Shown here: positions 13,262 to 27,702 of the stretch, in pieces | Layout of the letters: each line of letters opens with the position of its first letter | How positions within the stretch are numbered: position 1 is the first letter of the stretch | NCBI RefSeq assembly: GCF_001507665.1 | Contig: NZ_CP013910.1 | Location: 1,549,501 to 1,613,500, forward strand | From: Deinococcus actinosclerus | GTDB taxonomy: Bacteria; Deinococcota; Deinococci; Deinococcales; Deinococcaceae | DNA: 64,000 nucleotides | Direction: 5' to 3' | Notes under the pieces: generated by a model | What the model was told of the DNA's origin: nothing | Seen by the model: the letters and a program-made list of their open reading frames with translations, nothing else | Database searches by the model: none | Position numbers and translations under genes: made by a program

Positions 13262-13582
13262 ATGCCCAACATCGGTCCCGCTGAACTGCTCGTTGTCCTC
13301 CTCGTCGCCCTGGTCGTCTTCGGCCCCCGCAAACTGCCGGAACTGGGCAAGAGCCTCGGCAACGGCCTGCGTGAATTCCGCAGGAGCACCCAGGGCCTGC
13401 GCGACGAGCTGAACGTCACCGCTCCCTCCCAGCCCGCCGCCATGACCCCCGCCGCTGTCGCCGCGCCGGCCGTGACCGCCCAGGCGATGGCCGCCCAGCC
13501 GATAGCCGCTCAGCCGGCTCCCGTGCAGGCCGCCGCTGTCCAGCCGGCCCCCGCCCAGGACGTCGCCGCGCCCCGCTCGTAA
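13262..13582 (+). CDS. tatA: Sec-independent translocase subunit TatA
   Basis: 106 residues. One N-terminal membrane helix (ELLVVLLVALVVFGPRKLPELG) is followed by the FGPRKLPELGKSLG hinge and amphipathic helix that define TatA/TatE. The tail after residue 60 is a low-complexity Ala/Pro/Gln/Val region. It builds the translocation pore with TatC. It is placed directly after two Tat substrates, suggesting co-expression. AAGGAG precedes the ATG. Confidence 0.92.
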   Translation: MPNIGPAELLVVLLVALVVFGPRKLPELGKSLGNGLREFRRSTQGLRDELNVTAPSQPAAMTPAAVAAPAVTAQAMAAQPIAAQPAPVQAAAVQPAPAQDVAAPRS

Positions 13583-13711
13583 GGGGGGCCGCGCGTGAGA
13601 CTGACCCGAAGCACACCCGCTGGTGAGCGTCCCACGCGTGGATTTCATGAACGTCGGCTCAGGACGCCCCGGCACCGCGCCCCCGCGCCCCTGTTACGCT
13701 GGACGCGACCT

Positions 13712-14248
13712 ATGACCTCTCCCTTGCACCCCGACCTGCCGGACGAAGCGCTGATCCGCGCCATGGCCGACGGCACCGAGGACGCGCTGCGTGAACTGCA
13801 CCGCCGCTACGCCCGGCTGCTGTACAGCCTCGGCCACCGCATGCTCCGCCAGGCCGACGACGTGGAAAGCTGCGTGCAGGACGCCTTCATGAACGCCTGG
13901 CGTCACGCCGGCCGCTTCGACCCTGCGCGGGCCAGCGCCAAGACCTGGCTGGTCAGCATCGCCCACCACCGCTTCCTGCAGGAACTGCGCGACCGCCCCG
14001 ACACCCCGCTGGAAATCGAGGAGTGGGACGCGCCGACCGCCGCCCCGGACGTGGACTCGCAGGTCATGGCGCAGGGCGCCGTGCAGGCGCTGGACGAGAC
14101 ACACCGGCAGCTCGTGGAACTCGCCTACTACCGCGGGTACTCGCACAGTGAACTGGCGATCCTGACCGGCCTCCCCGTGGGTACGGTAAAATCCCGCCTG
14201 CGCGCCGCCATCGACCGCATGCGCACCCACCTGGGCCTCCAGCCATGA
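13712..14248 (+). CDS. ECF-type RNA polymerase sigma factor
   Basis: 178 residues. Region 2 (ELHRRYARLLYSLGHRMLRQ, DDVESCVQDAFMNAWRHA, WLVSIAHHRFLQELR) and region 4 (HRQLVELAYYRGYSHSELA, GLPVGTVKSRLRAAIDRMR) are complete, as in group IV sigma factors. ATG 13712 matches the family start. The gene is followed 55 bp later by a membrane anti-sigma factor. The upstream Tat/ferritin genes lie on the same strand and are plausible members of its regulon; that link is inferred from position. Confidence 0.93.
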   Translation: MTSPLHPDLPDEALIRAMADGTEDALRELHRRYARLLYSLGHRMLRQADDVESCVQDAFMNAWRHAGRFDPARASAKTWLVSIAHHRFLQELRDRPDTPLEIEEWDAPTAAPDVDSQVMAQGAVQALDETHRQLVELAYYRGYSHSELAILTGLPVGTVKSRLRAAIDRMRTHLGLQP

Positions 14249-14303
14249 CCGCCCTCCCCCCGCACCCTCTCGCCGCGCGTGCCACACGCCAGGCAGGTGA
14301 ACC

Positions 14304-14993
14304 GTGATCAGCAGAGAAGACATCCTGGCGCTCGCCCTGGGGCAACTGGCCCCCGACGACGAGCAACGCGTGCGGGCCGCCATCGAGGCCGATCCCGCCC
14401 TGGCCCGCGAATACCACGCGGATCTGGAACTGCTGCACGGTCTGCCCGACAGCCTGCCCGAGGCCGAGGTGCCGGCCGGGGCCGAGGCGCGCCTGATCGA
14501 GCGTCTCCGGCGGGAAGAAGCGGCCGTGACCAGCGCGCCCGCCAACATTCCACTCCACCCGCCCGCGACCGTCCCTTCGGCCCGCCCAGCTCGGCCCATG
14601 AACTGGCGCCTGATGCTCCTGGCGGTCGTGGCGGCCGTGACCCTGGGGGTGATCTTTCTGCGCCCGCCCGCGACACAGGACCTGCTCAGCGAGTACCAGA
14701 CGGCGCCGGGCGCACAGTCGCAGCCCCTGACTGCGGGCGGGCAGGCCATCGGCGAACTGATTCGCCTGCCGGACGGCCGCGCGTACCTGCACCTGAATGC
14801 GCTGGCGCCCCAGGACCGCGTGTATCAGCTGTGGCGCATCGAGGACGGGAAACCCGTCAGCGCGGGCCTGTTCGACGGTCAGGGTGTCGTGCTCCCCAGG
14901 GTGCAGGCCGGGCAGACCGTGGCGGTCAGCGTGGAGCCCGCCGGTGGCAGCGAGCAGCCCACCACCACGCCGATCCTGATTCAGCAGCTGTAA
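14304..14993 (+). CDS. Membrane anti-sigma factor (RskA-like)
   Basis: 229 residues from GTG 14304. The N-terminal part (ILALALGQLAPDDEQRVRAA, LEADPALAREY-like) is a short anti-sigma helix bundle without the zinc HxxxCxxC motif. One membrane helix follows (WRLMLLAVVAAVTLGVIFL, about residues 100-118), then an extracytoplasmic RskA domain with YLHLNALAPQDRVYQLWRIE and a hydrophobic C-terminus. It would hold the preceding ECF sigma factor inactive at the membrane. A perfect 20-bp stem terminates the unit. Confidence 0.88.
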   Translation: MISREDILALALGQLAPDDEQRVRAAIEADPALAREYHADLELLHGLPDSLPEAEVPAGAEARLIERLRREEAAVTSAPANIPLHPPATVPSARPARPMNWRLMLLAVVAAVTLGVIFLRPPATQDLLSEYQTAPGAQSQPLTAGGQAIGELIRLPDGRAYLHLNALAPQDRVYQLWRIEDGKPVSAGLFDGQGVVLPRVQAGQTVAVSVEPAGGSEQPTTTPILIQQL

Positions 14994-14999
14994 CGGCCA

Positions 15000-15050
15000 C
15001 CGGAAGGGAGGGGGACCGGCGCCCGTGTGCCCGGTCCCCCTCCCTTCCGG
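15000..15050. terminator. Long hairpin between convergent anti-sigma and herA genes
   Basis: A perfect 20-bp inverted repeat (15000-15019 with 15031-15050, beginning CCGGAAGGGAGG) encloses an 11-nt loop. It lies between two convergent genes and can act for both strands, although no T run follows. Confidence 0.85.
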
Positions 15051-15054
15051 TCCC

Positions 15055-16878
15055 TCAGCGCAGCCAGTCGTCGCCGACGTCCTCGACCTTCTTCCCGCGC
15101 AGGTCGTCCACCTCGTCCTTGCGGGTCGCCCACGCGGGGAACGGGTAGTTCACGAGGACGGGGTTCGGTACGTCCGGCTGGCTGACGAGCATGGTGCCCG
15201 GCTGGAGGATGCCCGCGCGCGCGCGGAAACTCTGCGGCAGGAAGCGGTACTCGGGTCGCTCGGCCTCCGCGAGGTCCAGTCGGCCTACCACGCGGATCGC
15301 GGCGTTCGACACGATGCGCCGCTCGACCTCGCTGGCAGTCTGCTGCGCGCCGATCAGAATGATCCCCAGCGAGCGGCCGCGTTCGGCGATGTCCAGTAGC
15401 ACGTCCTTGATCGGGCTGTCGCCGTCGCGCGGCGCGTACTTGTTCAGCTCGTCGAGCACCACGAACACCGTGTCCTGCCGCCCCACGCGCTCCTTGTGCT
15501 CGAACAGGTCGCGCAGCAGAACGCCCACCACGAACATCTGCGCGGTGGCGGACAGCGTGTGGATGTCCACCACGGTCGTCTGCACCCCGGGCTTCAGCGG
15601 ATCGGGGCGGTACTGCGCGGCCTGCGCGGCGCTCAGGTCCCCGCGCACCAGCGGCGTGAGGTGCTTCTGCACGCCCCTGAGCCGCCGGATGAACGCCTGC
15701 AGGGTAGCGGGGGACTGCTTGCCCACCCACTTGCGGTCGCCCTCGCCGTCGTTCGCGTCGAGGAGCTTGTACTCCAGGTACGCGACCAGCTGCGGGAAGG
15801 TGCTGATCCGCACCCCGCCCAGTTCGTCGAAGCGGATGTCCTCGTCGATCAGTGCCTCGGCGTCGTCCGGCTGCCAGTCCTCGACCGTCAGGTACGGCGT
15901 GTCGGCCCCCTGCGCGAGGCGGTACAGGCGGTCCTCGATGCTGCCGATCACGAAGCCCAGGTTCACGCTGGCGTCCCGGTCCACGAACACGTAGGGCAGC
16001 ATGCGGCGCAGGCAGAACTCCCGCAGCGAGTACAGGAACGGCGTCACACCACTGGCGCGCTGCTCGACGTGCGGCACGATCGCGCCCGCCGTGCTGCCGG
16101 GCCGGGGCGGCGCGAGGAACTGCACGTCCCGGAAGGCTTCCGCCGGAAGATTCATCAGGTCGTAGCGGGTGCGCGGCAGGCCCTTCTGCGCCTGCGCGTC
16201 CGCCTCGCGCGCGCCCACATCCTTGTTCGCCTGATCGAGAAAGAGGAGGTCCTCGCCCTTCACGTTGAAGATCAGCGCCCGCCCTGCCGATGCGGACGCG
16301 CCCATCACGCCGCTGCGGAAGATCGAGTGCAGCAGGAACAGCGCGTAACTGGTCTTCGTCGCCACGCCCGAGATCCCGCTGATGTTGATGTGCCCGCCGT
16401 TCTCGCCGTTCACGAAGCGGTAGTTCAGCGGCAGCACCTGTCCGTCGGCCAGCAGCCCGCCCGGGAAGGCCCGGTCGCCCATCTTGTCCGCGCTGAGCGC
16501 CATGCGCAGGTCCGCGTCCCGCGCGTGGCGGACCACGTCCCCCGGCTGCGGCGGAATGAAATTCTCCGGGTGGACCCGCGTGACGAGCACCCGCGCCGCG
16601 TAACTGATACTCGCGGGCAGCAGGCCCGCCGCGACGTCCTGCACGTCGCTGTCGAAGGTCACGCCCTCGTGCCGGGTCCGGACGTGATCCACGATCCCGT
16701 AGAAGCGCACCTCCGCCCCGTCCGGCTTGCGGGTGCCCACGACCACCAGATCGTCGAGCTGGATGCTCGCGCCGGGCTGCACCGCGAACCAGAAACTCAC
16801 CGGGGTCACGTCCTGCGTGCCCAGCACCATGCCCACCACCGCGCCCGTTGCGGCTGACTGCCCTTGCACGCCCGTCAT
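15055..16878 (-). CDS. herA: HerA-type DNA translocase/helicase ATPase
   Basis: 607 residues. An N-terminal HAS-barrel-like domain ([16 protein letters not shown]) precedes a RecA/FtsK-like ATPase. The Walker A is [10 protein letters not shown] (about residue 160), Walker B is [11 protein letters not shown], and a sensor/arginine-finger region includes [16 protein letters not shown] and [14 protein letters not shown]. It forms a hexameric DNA pump that works with the NurA nuclease in resecting double-strand breaks. The ATG overlaps the NurA stop by 4 bp (ATGA), so the pair is translationally coupled. HerA-NurA is common in archaea and uncommon in bacteria, but known from Deinococcus. Confidence 0.93.
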   Translation of the reverse strand: MTGVQGQSAATGAVVGMVLGTQDVTPVSFWFAVQPGASIQLDDLVVVGTRKPDGAEVRFYGIVDHVRTRHEGVTFDSDVQDVAAGLLPASISYAARVLVTRVHPENFIPPQPGDVVRHARDADLRMALSADKMGDRAFPGGLLADGQVLPLNYRFVNGENGGHINISGISGVATKTSYALFLLHSIFRSGVMGASASAGRALIFNVKGEDLLFLDQANKDVGAREADAQAQKGLPRTRYDLMNLPAEAFRDVQFLAPPRPGSTAGAIVPHVEQRASGVTPFLYSLREFCLRRMLPYVFVDRDASVNLGFVIGSIEDRLYRLAQGADTPYLTVEDWQPDDAEALIDEDIRFDELGGVRISTFPQLVAYLEYKLLDANDGEGDRKWVGKQSPATLQAFIRRLRGVQKHLTPLVRGDLSAAQAAQYRPDPLKPGVQTTVVDIHTLSATAQMFVVGVLLRDLFEHKERVGRQDTVFVVLDELNKYAPRDGDSPIKDVLLDIAERGRSLGIILIGAQQTASEVERRIVSNAAIRVVGRLDLAEAERPEYRFLPQSFRARAGILQPGTMLVSQPDVPNPVLVNYPFPAWATRKDEVDDLRGKKVEDVGDDWLR

Positions 16879-17906
16879 GCGACCGCCTCTCGCCCGAACG
16901 TCGCCGCGATGTGCGCCCGGATGCGCCGCGTGACCAGATCCGCGCTGCCCATCGAGCGGTTCATTGCCTGTTCCAGTGCCGCGGTCGGGATCAGGTTCTG
17001 CGGCGCACGCGGGTCCTTGTGCGCCCGGCTGCCCAGGCGCGTCAGCAGCGTGCCCGACAGGTTCGCCACCTGACGCACGATGGGCGGCAGGAAGTCCGTG
17101 TCGTCGGGTGCGAACATCTCCAGGCGCATCACGCCGCTCATGGGGTGTTGGTAGAAAGCCGCCTCGCACAGCCGCACGTACCAGATCAGGCGCGTGAACT
17201 GCCCGCCCTCGTAGGTCATGCGCAGCACCGGGGTGCGCTCGCCGGGTTTCAACTCGCTCAGCAGGCCGGCGCGGTCGGCCGGCAGGTACATGGTCTCCAT
17301 TGTCTTCACGCAGCCCACCACCGCGCCCTGCAGGTTCTGGCCGCGCAGGGTGCCGTCCTGGATCGTCAGGGCGGTCAGCCACTCGCGGTCGTCGGTCTCG
17401 TCCACCGGCACGCGCGACGCCAGGGAGTGCGACAGGAGCTGCTCGGCCCCCAGCATGTGCTGCTGCAGGGTGTTCAGGGCCGCCAGCGGATCGTGGCCCT
17501 GCATGGGCGCTGGGGCGTACTCCAGCTGCCCGGTGTGGGGATTGCGGGGCGTGAGCTGGGCAGGCTCGACCAGCAGGTTCGGCGCGTGCGCGAGCAGACG
17601 CTGGGCCTTCACGGCGAGCAGTTCCGCCTGCCGCGTGCCGTGTGGGCACAGGTCGACGGCGCCCACCACGTACGCACCGAAGCCGCCCAGGCCGCTCTGG
17701 CCCTGGGGGTCCTCGATGAAGATGCGGGATTCCATGCGGCGTTTGCCGTCCACGACGAACACCTGCTTCAGCCGTTCCGGGATGGGCCGGGCGGGCAGGG
17801 CGGCCCAGCGGGGGGTTTCCACGTCGTCGAGGGTGCCGTCGAAGGCTTTGAGGGTGAGCTGTCCCCCCTGGAGATCCACGGGCCAGGGGTCAAGGCGGAT
17901 ACGCAT
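16875..17906 (-). CDS. nurA: NurA 5'-3' nuclease
   Basis: 343 residues, close to the usual size of Deinococcus NurA. The RNase-H-like NurA fold is marked by [15 protein letters not shown] with a catalytic Asp, [10 protein letters not shown], and a later LIWYVRL segment; the catalytic acids coordinate Mn2+. The start is placed at ATG 17906 ([10 protein letters not shown]) because TAGAAT lies 7 nt upstream on the minus strand, the leaderless spacing seen for many genes here; an in-frame ATG exists at 17915. It is the first gene of the nurA-herA operon. It degrades single- and double-stranded DNA ends loaded through HerA. Confidence 0.92.
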   Translation of the reverse strand: MRIRLDPWPVDLQGGQLTLKAFDGTLDDVETPRWAALPARPIPERLKQVFVVDGKRRMESRIFIEDPQGQSGLGGFGAYVVGAVDLCPHGTRQAELLAVKAQRLLAHAPNLLVEPAQLTPRNPHTGQLEYAPAPMQGHDPLAALNTLQQHMLGAEQLLSHSLASRVPVDETDDREWLTALTIQDGTLRGQNLQGAVVGCVKTMETMYLPADRAGLLSELKPGERTPVLRMTYEGGQFTRLIWYVRLCEAAFYQHPMSGVMRLEMFAPDDTDFLPPIVRQVANLSGTLLTRLGSRAHKDPRAPQNLIPTAALEQAMNRSMGSADLVTRRIRAHIAATFGREAVA

Positions 17907-18008
17907 GCGGGCCATTCTACGTGCCGGACAGAAAAAGTGTGCGGTGACGTGCGCCACGCACGAAAACGCCGCCCCCGTGAAGGGACGGCGCGCAGGGCAC
18001 GGGTGAGC

Positions 18009-18635
<627 letters not shown>

Positions 18636-18972
18636 GGCCGGTACTCCTGGGGGTGCTTCATCCGCCCGCGTCGTGAGGCTCCGTGGGGGTGGGAGGGCGT
18701 GCGTGGGGGGCCGCCTGTCCTTCGATTGATCAGGAGTGTACAAACCTTGTACAAGGCTGAATTGTTGTGGGAACACAAAGTGAACACTCCGCCAAATGCC
18801 CCCCCGTCAGGTGTGGCGATTCTCACCCGGCCGACCACCGGGCGCAGGGTCAGCGCGACCCCCTCACAGCACCGTGAGGCCCGGCCCTGTGCTGTCCGGC
18901 AGCTGGGGCCCGCCGCGCCATTCGTGCCCCTTCACGCTCACGTGACCGGCCGGACGCGGCAGACTGCCGGGC
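18636..18972. promoter_or_regulatory. Divergent control region of the CRP-family and deacetylase-like genes
   Basis: 337 bp without a gene. Within it, CCTTGTACAAGG (18745-18756) is a perfect 12-bp palindrome. TGTACAA occurs at 18737 and 18748, and GAACAC at 18771 and 18782, each pair exactly 11 bp apart, about one helical turn. TTGTG/CACAA (18765-18769 and 18774-18778) forms a further dyad. This cluster is a plausible operator region. CAGACT ends 7 nt before the GTG of the plus-strand gene and may be its -10. Confidence 0.6.
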
Positions 18973-19899
18973 GTGACTCCTCCCGACCGCCCCGGGCCCG
19001 ACCAGACTGGTCCCTACCGCGCCTGGACACCCGCCGCCTACACCTTCCCCCTGCCGGACGGACACCGCTTCCCGGCGTACAAGTACGCGGGCGTCCGCGA
19101 CCGCCTGAGCGGGCGGCTGCCCGTGCTGGACACCCCGAACCTGAGCTGGGCGGACGCCGCGCGCGCCCACGATCCGCTGTGGCTGCGGCGCTGGCGCAGA
19201 GGCGAGATCGACCGGCACGAGGAACGCGCCTTCGGCCTGCCCTGGAGTGCCGAGGTGGTGGAACGCGCCCGCCGCGCCGCCGGGGGCTCCCTGGCCGCCC
19301 TGCACGACGCGCTGGCGGTCGGGTGGGGCATCAACCTGGCGGGCGGCACGCACCACGCCTTCCATGACCGCGCCGAGGGCTTCTGCCTCGTGAACGACGC
19401 CGCGATCCTGACCCGCGTGGCCCTCGATGACGGACTGGCGCGGCGCGTGGCGATCCTCGACCTGGATGTGCACCAGGGCAACGGCACCGCCGCGCTGCTG
19501 GAACACGAGGCGCGGGCGTTTACCCTCAGCATCCACGGCGAGCGGAACTACCCCTTTCGCAAGGAACGCAGCAGTCTGGACCTGGGGCTGGGGGACGGCG
19601 TGACCGACCAGGAGTACCTGCAGGTGCTGCGCGGGCAGGCGATCCCGGCGCTGGACGCCTTCCGGCCCGACGTGCTGCTGTACCTCGCGGGTGTGGACGT
19701 CCTGGCCGGGGACCGCTTCGGGCGCTTCGCCCTCACGCTGGACGGCGTGCGCGAACGCAACCGCGCCGTGCTGACCTGGGCGCGCGGCGCGGGCATTCCG
19801 GTCGTCACGATGATGGCCGGCGGGTACAACCGCGACCACGCCCTGACCGTCGAGGCGCACGCCAGCGTGGTGCTTGACGGCCTGGACGTGCTGCCCTGA
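18973..19899 (+). CDS. Histone deacetylase-family (AcuC/HDAC-like) amidohydrolase
   Basis: 308 residues from GTG 18973. The zinc-deacetylase signature is complete: [21 protein letters not shown] carries the paired catalytic histidines (shown here in two parts, [10 protein letters not shown] and [10 protein letters not shown]), [11 protein letters not shown] supplies Asp/His zinc ligands, GVDVLAGD the second Asp, and MMAGGYNRD the glycine-tyrosine loop. Bacterial members remove acetyl groups from lysine side chains or polyamines. CAGACT 7 nt before GTG may be a leaderless -10. It is cytosolic, with no signal peptide, and no partner enzyme adjoins it. Confidence 0.9.
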   Translation: MTPPDRPGPDQTGPYRAWTPAAYTFPLPDGHRFPAYKYAGVRDRLSGRLPVLDTPNLSWADAARAHDPLWLRRWRRGEIDRHEERAFGLPWSAEVVERARRAAGGSLAALHDALAVGWGINLAGGTHHAFHDRAEGFCLVNDAAILTRVALDDGLARRVAILDLDVHQGNGTAALLEHEARAFTLSIHGERNYPFRKERSSLDLGLGDGVTDQEYLQVLRGQAIPALDAFRPDVLLYLAGVDVLAGDRFGRFALTLDGVRERNRAVLTWARGAGIPVVTMMAGGYNRDHALTVEAHASVVLDGLDVLP

Positions 19900-19974
19900 G
19901 CGTCCGGTCCTGACCGGCGCGCGCCGTCCGGGCTGACCGATCAACTGAATCGGTTCAGGCGGATAATGCGCCGC

Positions 19975-21201
<1,227 letters not shown>

Positions 21202-21256
21202 ACAGAAGGAGGGGGCCCGCCAGCGTCCGCCGGGGGCACCCTCCGCGTCCTGCCGC

Positions 21257-22039
<783 letters not shown>

Positions 22040-22220
22040 GTCCTGTATGGTAGCGCCGCCCGCGATGACCGTACCGTTCCTCCTCCGCAAGCCTCAGGCG
22101 CATGCTGGACACGTGCCCATACTTGGCAAACGGACGTAAACCCCCCTGTGGTACCATCCGCCTACTCTGCACAATCCGGGCTGATCCTTCTCATCTGCCC
22201 GTCGCCACTCAGGAGGAATC

Positions 22221-23189
<969 letters not shown>

Positions 23190-23262
23190 CGGCCCGCACC
23201 TGGGGGCCAGCCCGAAACGGTTCGCGGCTGGCCCCCAACCCCATTCACCCCATGAGGAACCC

Positions 23263-25413
<2,151 letters not shown>

Positions 25414-25422
25414 AGCCGTGAC

Positions 25423-25457
25423 CGGCAAGACCCCCGTTCCAAGCGGGGGTCTTGCCG
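25423..25457 (+). terminator. Terminator of the TRAP operon
   Basis: CGGCAAGACCCCCG (25423-25436) pairs perfectly with CGGGGGTCTTGCCG (25444-25457) over 14 bp, with a 7-nt loop, just after the permease stop. Confidence 0.88.
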
Positions 25458-25794
25458 TTGAGGCCGGCGTCACGCCGTGATCGGTTGATCAGGGGTCTGG
25501 TCGGCCCGCCGCCCTCTCATCGCTTCCTTGGAGATGGGTTTAACAACGCCCCACATTGCCAAAACGCGTACAAAGCCGGGAGGTGTCAGCGTCGACACTG
25601 CCTGCGTTGCACCTGCTCCAATGACGTTCGGTGCGGTTGAACCCCGAATCTCTGGCGGACCGTGCAACCTAATCCTCCACTTCACACCCCCGTCGGTTTC
25701 GGGGGTGTTTTCAGGTGACCGGCCCGCGCTGTCGGGGCACCGGGACGCGGAGTGAACAATGGAGAGCCCGGTGGGCAACTTCAGGTGCGGGGCG
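25458..25794. other. Gene-poor segment with one isolated terminator
   Basis: Open frames on both strands here are short, lack good ribosome sites and resemble nothing recognised. The one clear structure is the T-tailed hairpin at 25684-25711. A plus-strand transcript ending there would have to start inside this segment, but no promoter or RNA family was recognised. Confidence 0.5.
25684..25711 (+). terminator. Isolated intrinsic terminator
   Basis: ACACCCCCG (25684-25692) pairs with CGGGGGTGT (25700-25708) and runs into TTT. No gene is recognised immediately upstream on the plus strand. Confidence 0.8.
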
Positions 25795-26091
25795 TCAGGT
25801 GGACCGGGTAATGGGCGCGCCAGCCCCTTGCCGTCCGAGCGGGGCCATGACCGAGCCGGCGTCATGGCGGTGCCGGTAGGCGGAGTTCAGGCCAATCCAC
25901 GCCGTGTGGAAGAGGGCCGCTGCGGCGCCGATCAGCAGGTCGGCCGACAGGTGGCCGTGCACGACGAGGAGCACCACCGTCGTGAAGAGCAGCGTGAGGA
26001 CGGGGTGCCACCAGCGTTTCCGCAGGCTGACGCCCATGCAGCGCAGGCCGTGAAGGGTCAGGCCCAGATCGAAGAGGACGGAACGGATCAT
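25795..26091 (-). CDS. Small membrane protein of unknown function
   Basis: 98 residues from ATG 26091, which has GAGG 9 nt upstream; a longer in-frame start exists at 26130. Two hydrophobic helices are visible, about residues 29-47 (WHPVLTLLFTTVVLLVVHG) and 49-66 (SADLLIGAAAALFHTAWIG), after a basic N-terminal region. The composition is normal for the chromosome. No family is recognised. It is an isolated gene in a gene-poor segment, so its reality rests on the RBS and the membrane-protein pattern. Confidence 0.6.
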   Translation of the reverse strand: MIRSVLFDLGLTLHGLRCMGVSLRKRWWHPVLTLLFTTVVLLVVHGHLSADLLIGAAAALFHTAWIGLNSAYRHRHDAGSVMAPLGRQGAGAPITRST

Positions 26092-26580
26092 AAAGATCGA
26101 CCTCGGTGGTTCATGCCAATTTTGTATCAAGTCCAGCTTGCAACAACTATCTCCCCCCAGCGGCTGGGGTCATGGGGAGTTGCGCGCTGCGCCGACACGC
26201 AGGTGGCTGGCGGCATCGGGCAAGGGGGGCTCAGAAGGTCAGGTCGCCAGCTGCTCGCCAGCCTGCGGGTGAAAGCGAGGGTCCGGTCAGCCTACATCGC
26301 CGGAGACCTGTTACCCGACGAAGCTGGCCGACCTGCCGAGAATCTGCCGCGACCCGTCAGCTGGAGCGGGAGGACACGCTGCCCACGGCCTCCATGGAGG
26401 CACCGGCCTCGGTGGGAGAGACCGCAGCTGGCAAGCCAGATGCCCTGCTGGCCCAGTCGAGCTTCAGGAGGCCGGCCGGTGACGGGCCACTCGAGTGGGT
26501 GCTGGCCTCATCACGTCCCGACCTCAATCACGACGCCGTAGACCGAGATGTTGACGCCCAGGCAGCGTGGAGCGCTACTG
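26092..26580. other. 489-bp segment without recognisable gene
   Basis: A plus-strand frame is open across much of this interval, but its product is arginine/alanine-rich without domain-like pattern and has no ribosome site. On the minus strand only a short stretch ending near 26520 (NISVYGVVIEVG) looks protein-like, possibly the remnant of a decayed gene. Confidence 0.4.
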
Positions 26581-26958
26581 CTAGCGGTACAACCCCACGA
26601 CCACATACCGTTCAGCCACGACCGCAGGCTCCAGATTGATCGGTGAGACGTAGTACCACACGTCATCAAGTTCCACGCCCAGCGTCCTCTGGTTCCGGCT
26701 GGCCGCCTCCATCACCCCGACCAGCCAGTCCACATCCACCGCAATCAACGCCTGGATCGTCCACTCCTCACCGCGCTCACCCGTGGCCAGTTCAAAGTCC
26801 CGCTCCGTCAGAGACGCGAAATCGAACGCCACCCATCTGTCCTCAGGGGACAACAACGCCGTTCGCCCATTGAACGAGCGCACGACGTAGCAGGGCACCT
26901 CGATGACACCCGCGCGGGGCACCGTCGAACTGGACAGGGGATACAGGACGGGAGTCAT
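26581..26958 (-). CDS. Hypothetical cytosolic protein
   Basis: 125 residues. ATG 26958 is preceded by GGAGG, an unusually good ribosome site, and this decides the start against a longer frame. The sequence is acidic and compact, with mixed beta-rich segments (GVIEVPCYVVRSFNG, RWVAFDFASLTERDFEL, VWYYVSPINLEPAVVAERYVVVGLY). It has no signal peptide and no membrane helix. Nothing in it matches a family I can name. It is flanked on both sides by gene-poor sequence. Confidence 0.65.
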   Translation of the reverse strand: MTPVLYPLSSSTVPRAGVIEVPCYVVRSFNGRTALLSPEDRWVAFDFASLTERDFELATGERGEEWTIQALIAVDVDWLVGVMEAASRNQRTLGVELDDVWYYVSPINLEPAVVAERYVVVGLYR

Positions 26959-27576
26959 GCCTCCGAGGGTATCCCGCCCGCGAGCCGGGGGGAGCAACCG
27001 TGAACCAACGCTCACCCCCCGTGAGGCCGTGGAACAGCCCGGATCAGCCTCCAGCCGGACACGCCACTCGCTGGAGATCGACCAACTCTGTCCTGAATGG
27101 GCCACCCATGAACGCTCTCCTGAGGCGGCCAGCCGCCGATGCCTCCCGAATCCAGCCATAGGCACCTCGATTCATTCGCACCCGACTGGGCAGGGGGCGC
27201 CCTGTTCACTGCCTGTTCCCACGAGAGGCCCGCCCGTCAGGCCGTCCCTGATCCGCTGAGAACACCAGAGCAGGCCGCGAGCGCCGCAGTGACCTTCACC
27301 CGCATAGCTCCGCCCTGAACGGCCCCGGTCAGGTGAGTGAGCACAGGAGACCTGTGAGGGAACTCGATGCCAGCAGCGCAGATCGCTCCGTGCTTCATCC
27401 TCTGCCACGAGCCAGTGGGAGCGTGAGTGAAAGTGACGCCGGGCGAGACGTGGCCCGGCCCTTTCCCCATACTCAGACCTTCAGCACACCCCAGGTGCTG
27501 TGCAGGTTGCTGGAGCAGCCTGGAGCACGCCAGCCAGGGCACAAGAAAAGCCCGTCCAGGACGGGCTTCATCTTCG
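26959..27576. other. 618-bp segment without recognisable gene, next to tRNA-Leu
   Basis: Short overlapping frames occur on both strands, but none has both a ribosome site and a protein-like pattern. One minus-strand stretch (MRVKVTAALAACSGVLSGSG, near 27240-27305) looks like a signal peptide that ends in a stop codon. The right end carries the tRNA-Leu terminator. The segment may be decayed sequence. Confidence 0.45.
27546..27567 (-). terminator. Terminator of tRNA-Leu
   Basis: AGCCCGT and ACGGGCT (27549-27555 and 27561-27567) form the stem. On the minus strand it is followed by TTTTCTT, ten bases after the tRNA CCA end. Confidence 0.82.
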
Positions 27577-27658
<82 letters not shown>

Positions 27659-27673
27659 GTGGGTGCGTGGGGA

Positions 27674-27702
27674 ATGGTAGCGTCTGCGCGCGGACTGGTC
27701 AA
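27674..27702 (-). promoter_or_regulatory. Promoter of tRNA-Leu
   Basis: TTGACC (27702-27697) and TACCAT (27679-27674) on the minus strand are 17 bp apart; the -10 ends 15 nt before the tRNA. The -35 overlaps the last codons of purD. Confidence 0.75.

Noticed and set aside
15000..15050. 20-bp perfect inverted repeat as a special element
   Set aside because: Its place between two convergent stop codons makes an ordinary bidirectional terminator the simplest reading.
25860..25890. GGTGCCGGT match to the 3' part of tRNA-Leu as a possible attachment site
   Set aside because: The match is only nine bases, it lies inside a probable coding gene, and no integrase is present.
26106..26639. 177-codon plus-strand frame
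   Set aside because: No ribosome site and no protein-like pattern, and it overlaps the end of a better supported minus-strand gene.
27237..27542. 101-codon minus-strand frame next to tRNA-Leu
   Set aside because: No ribosome site; the signal-peptide-like end lies at the C-terminus of the frame, which is inconsistent with a real gene of this form.
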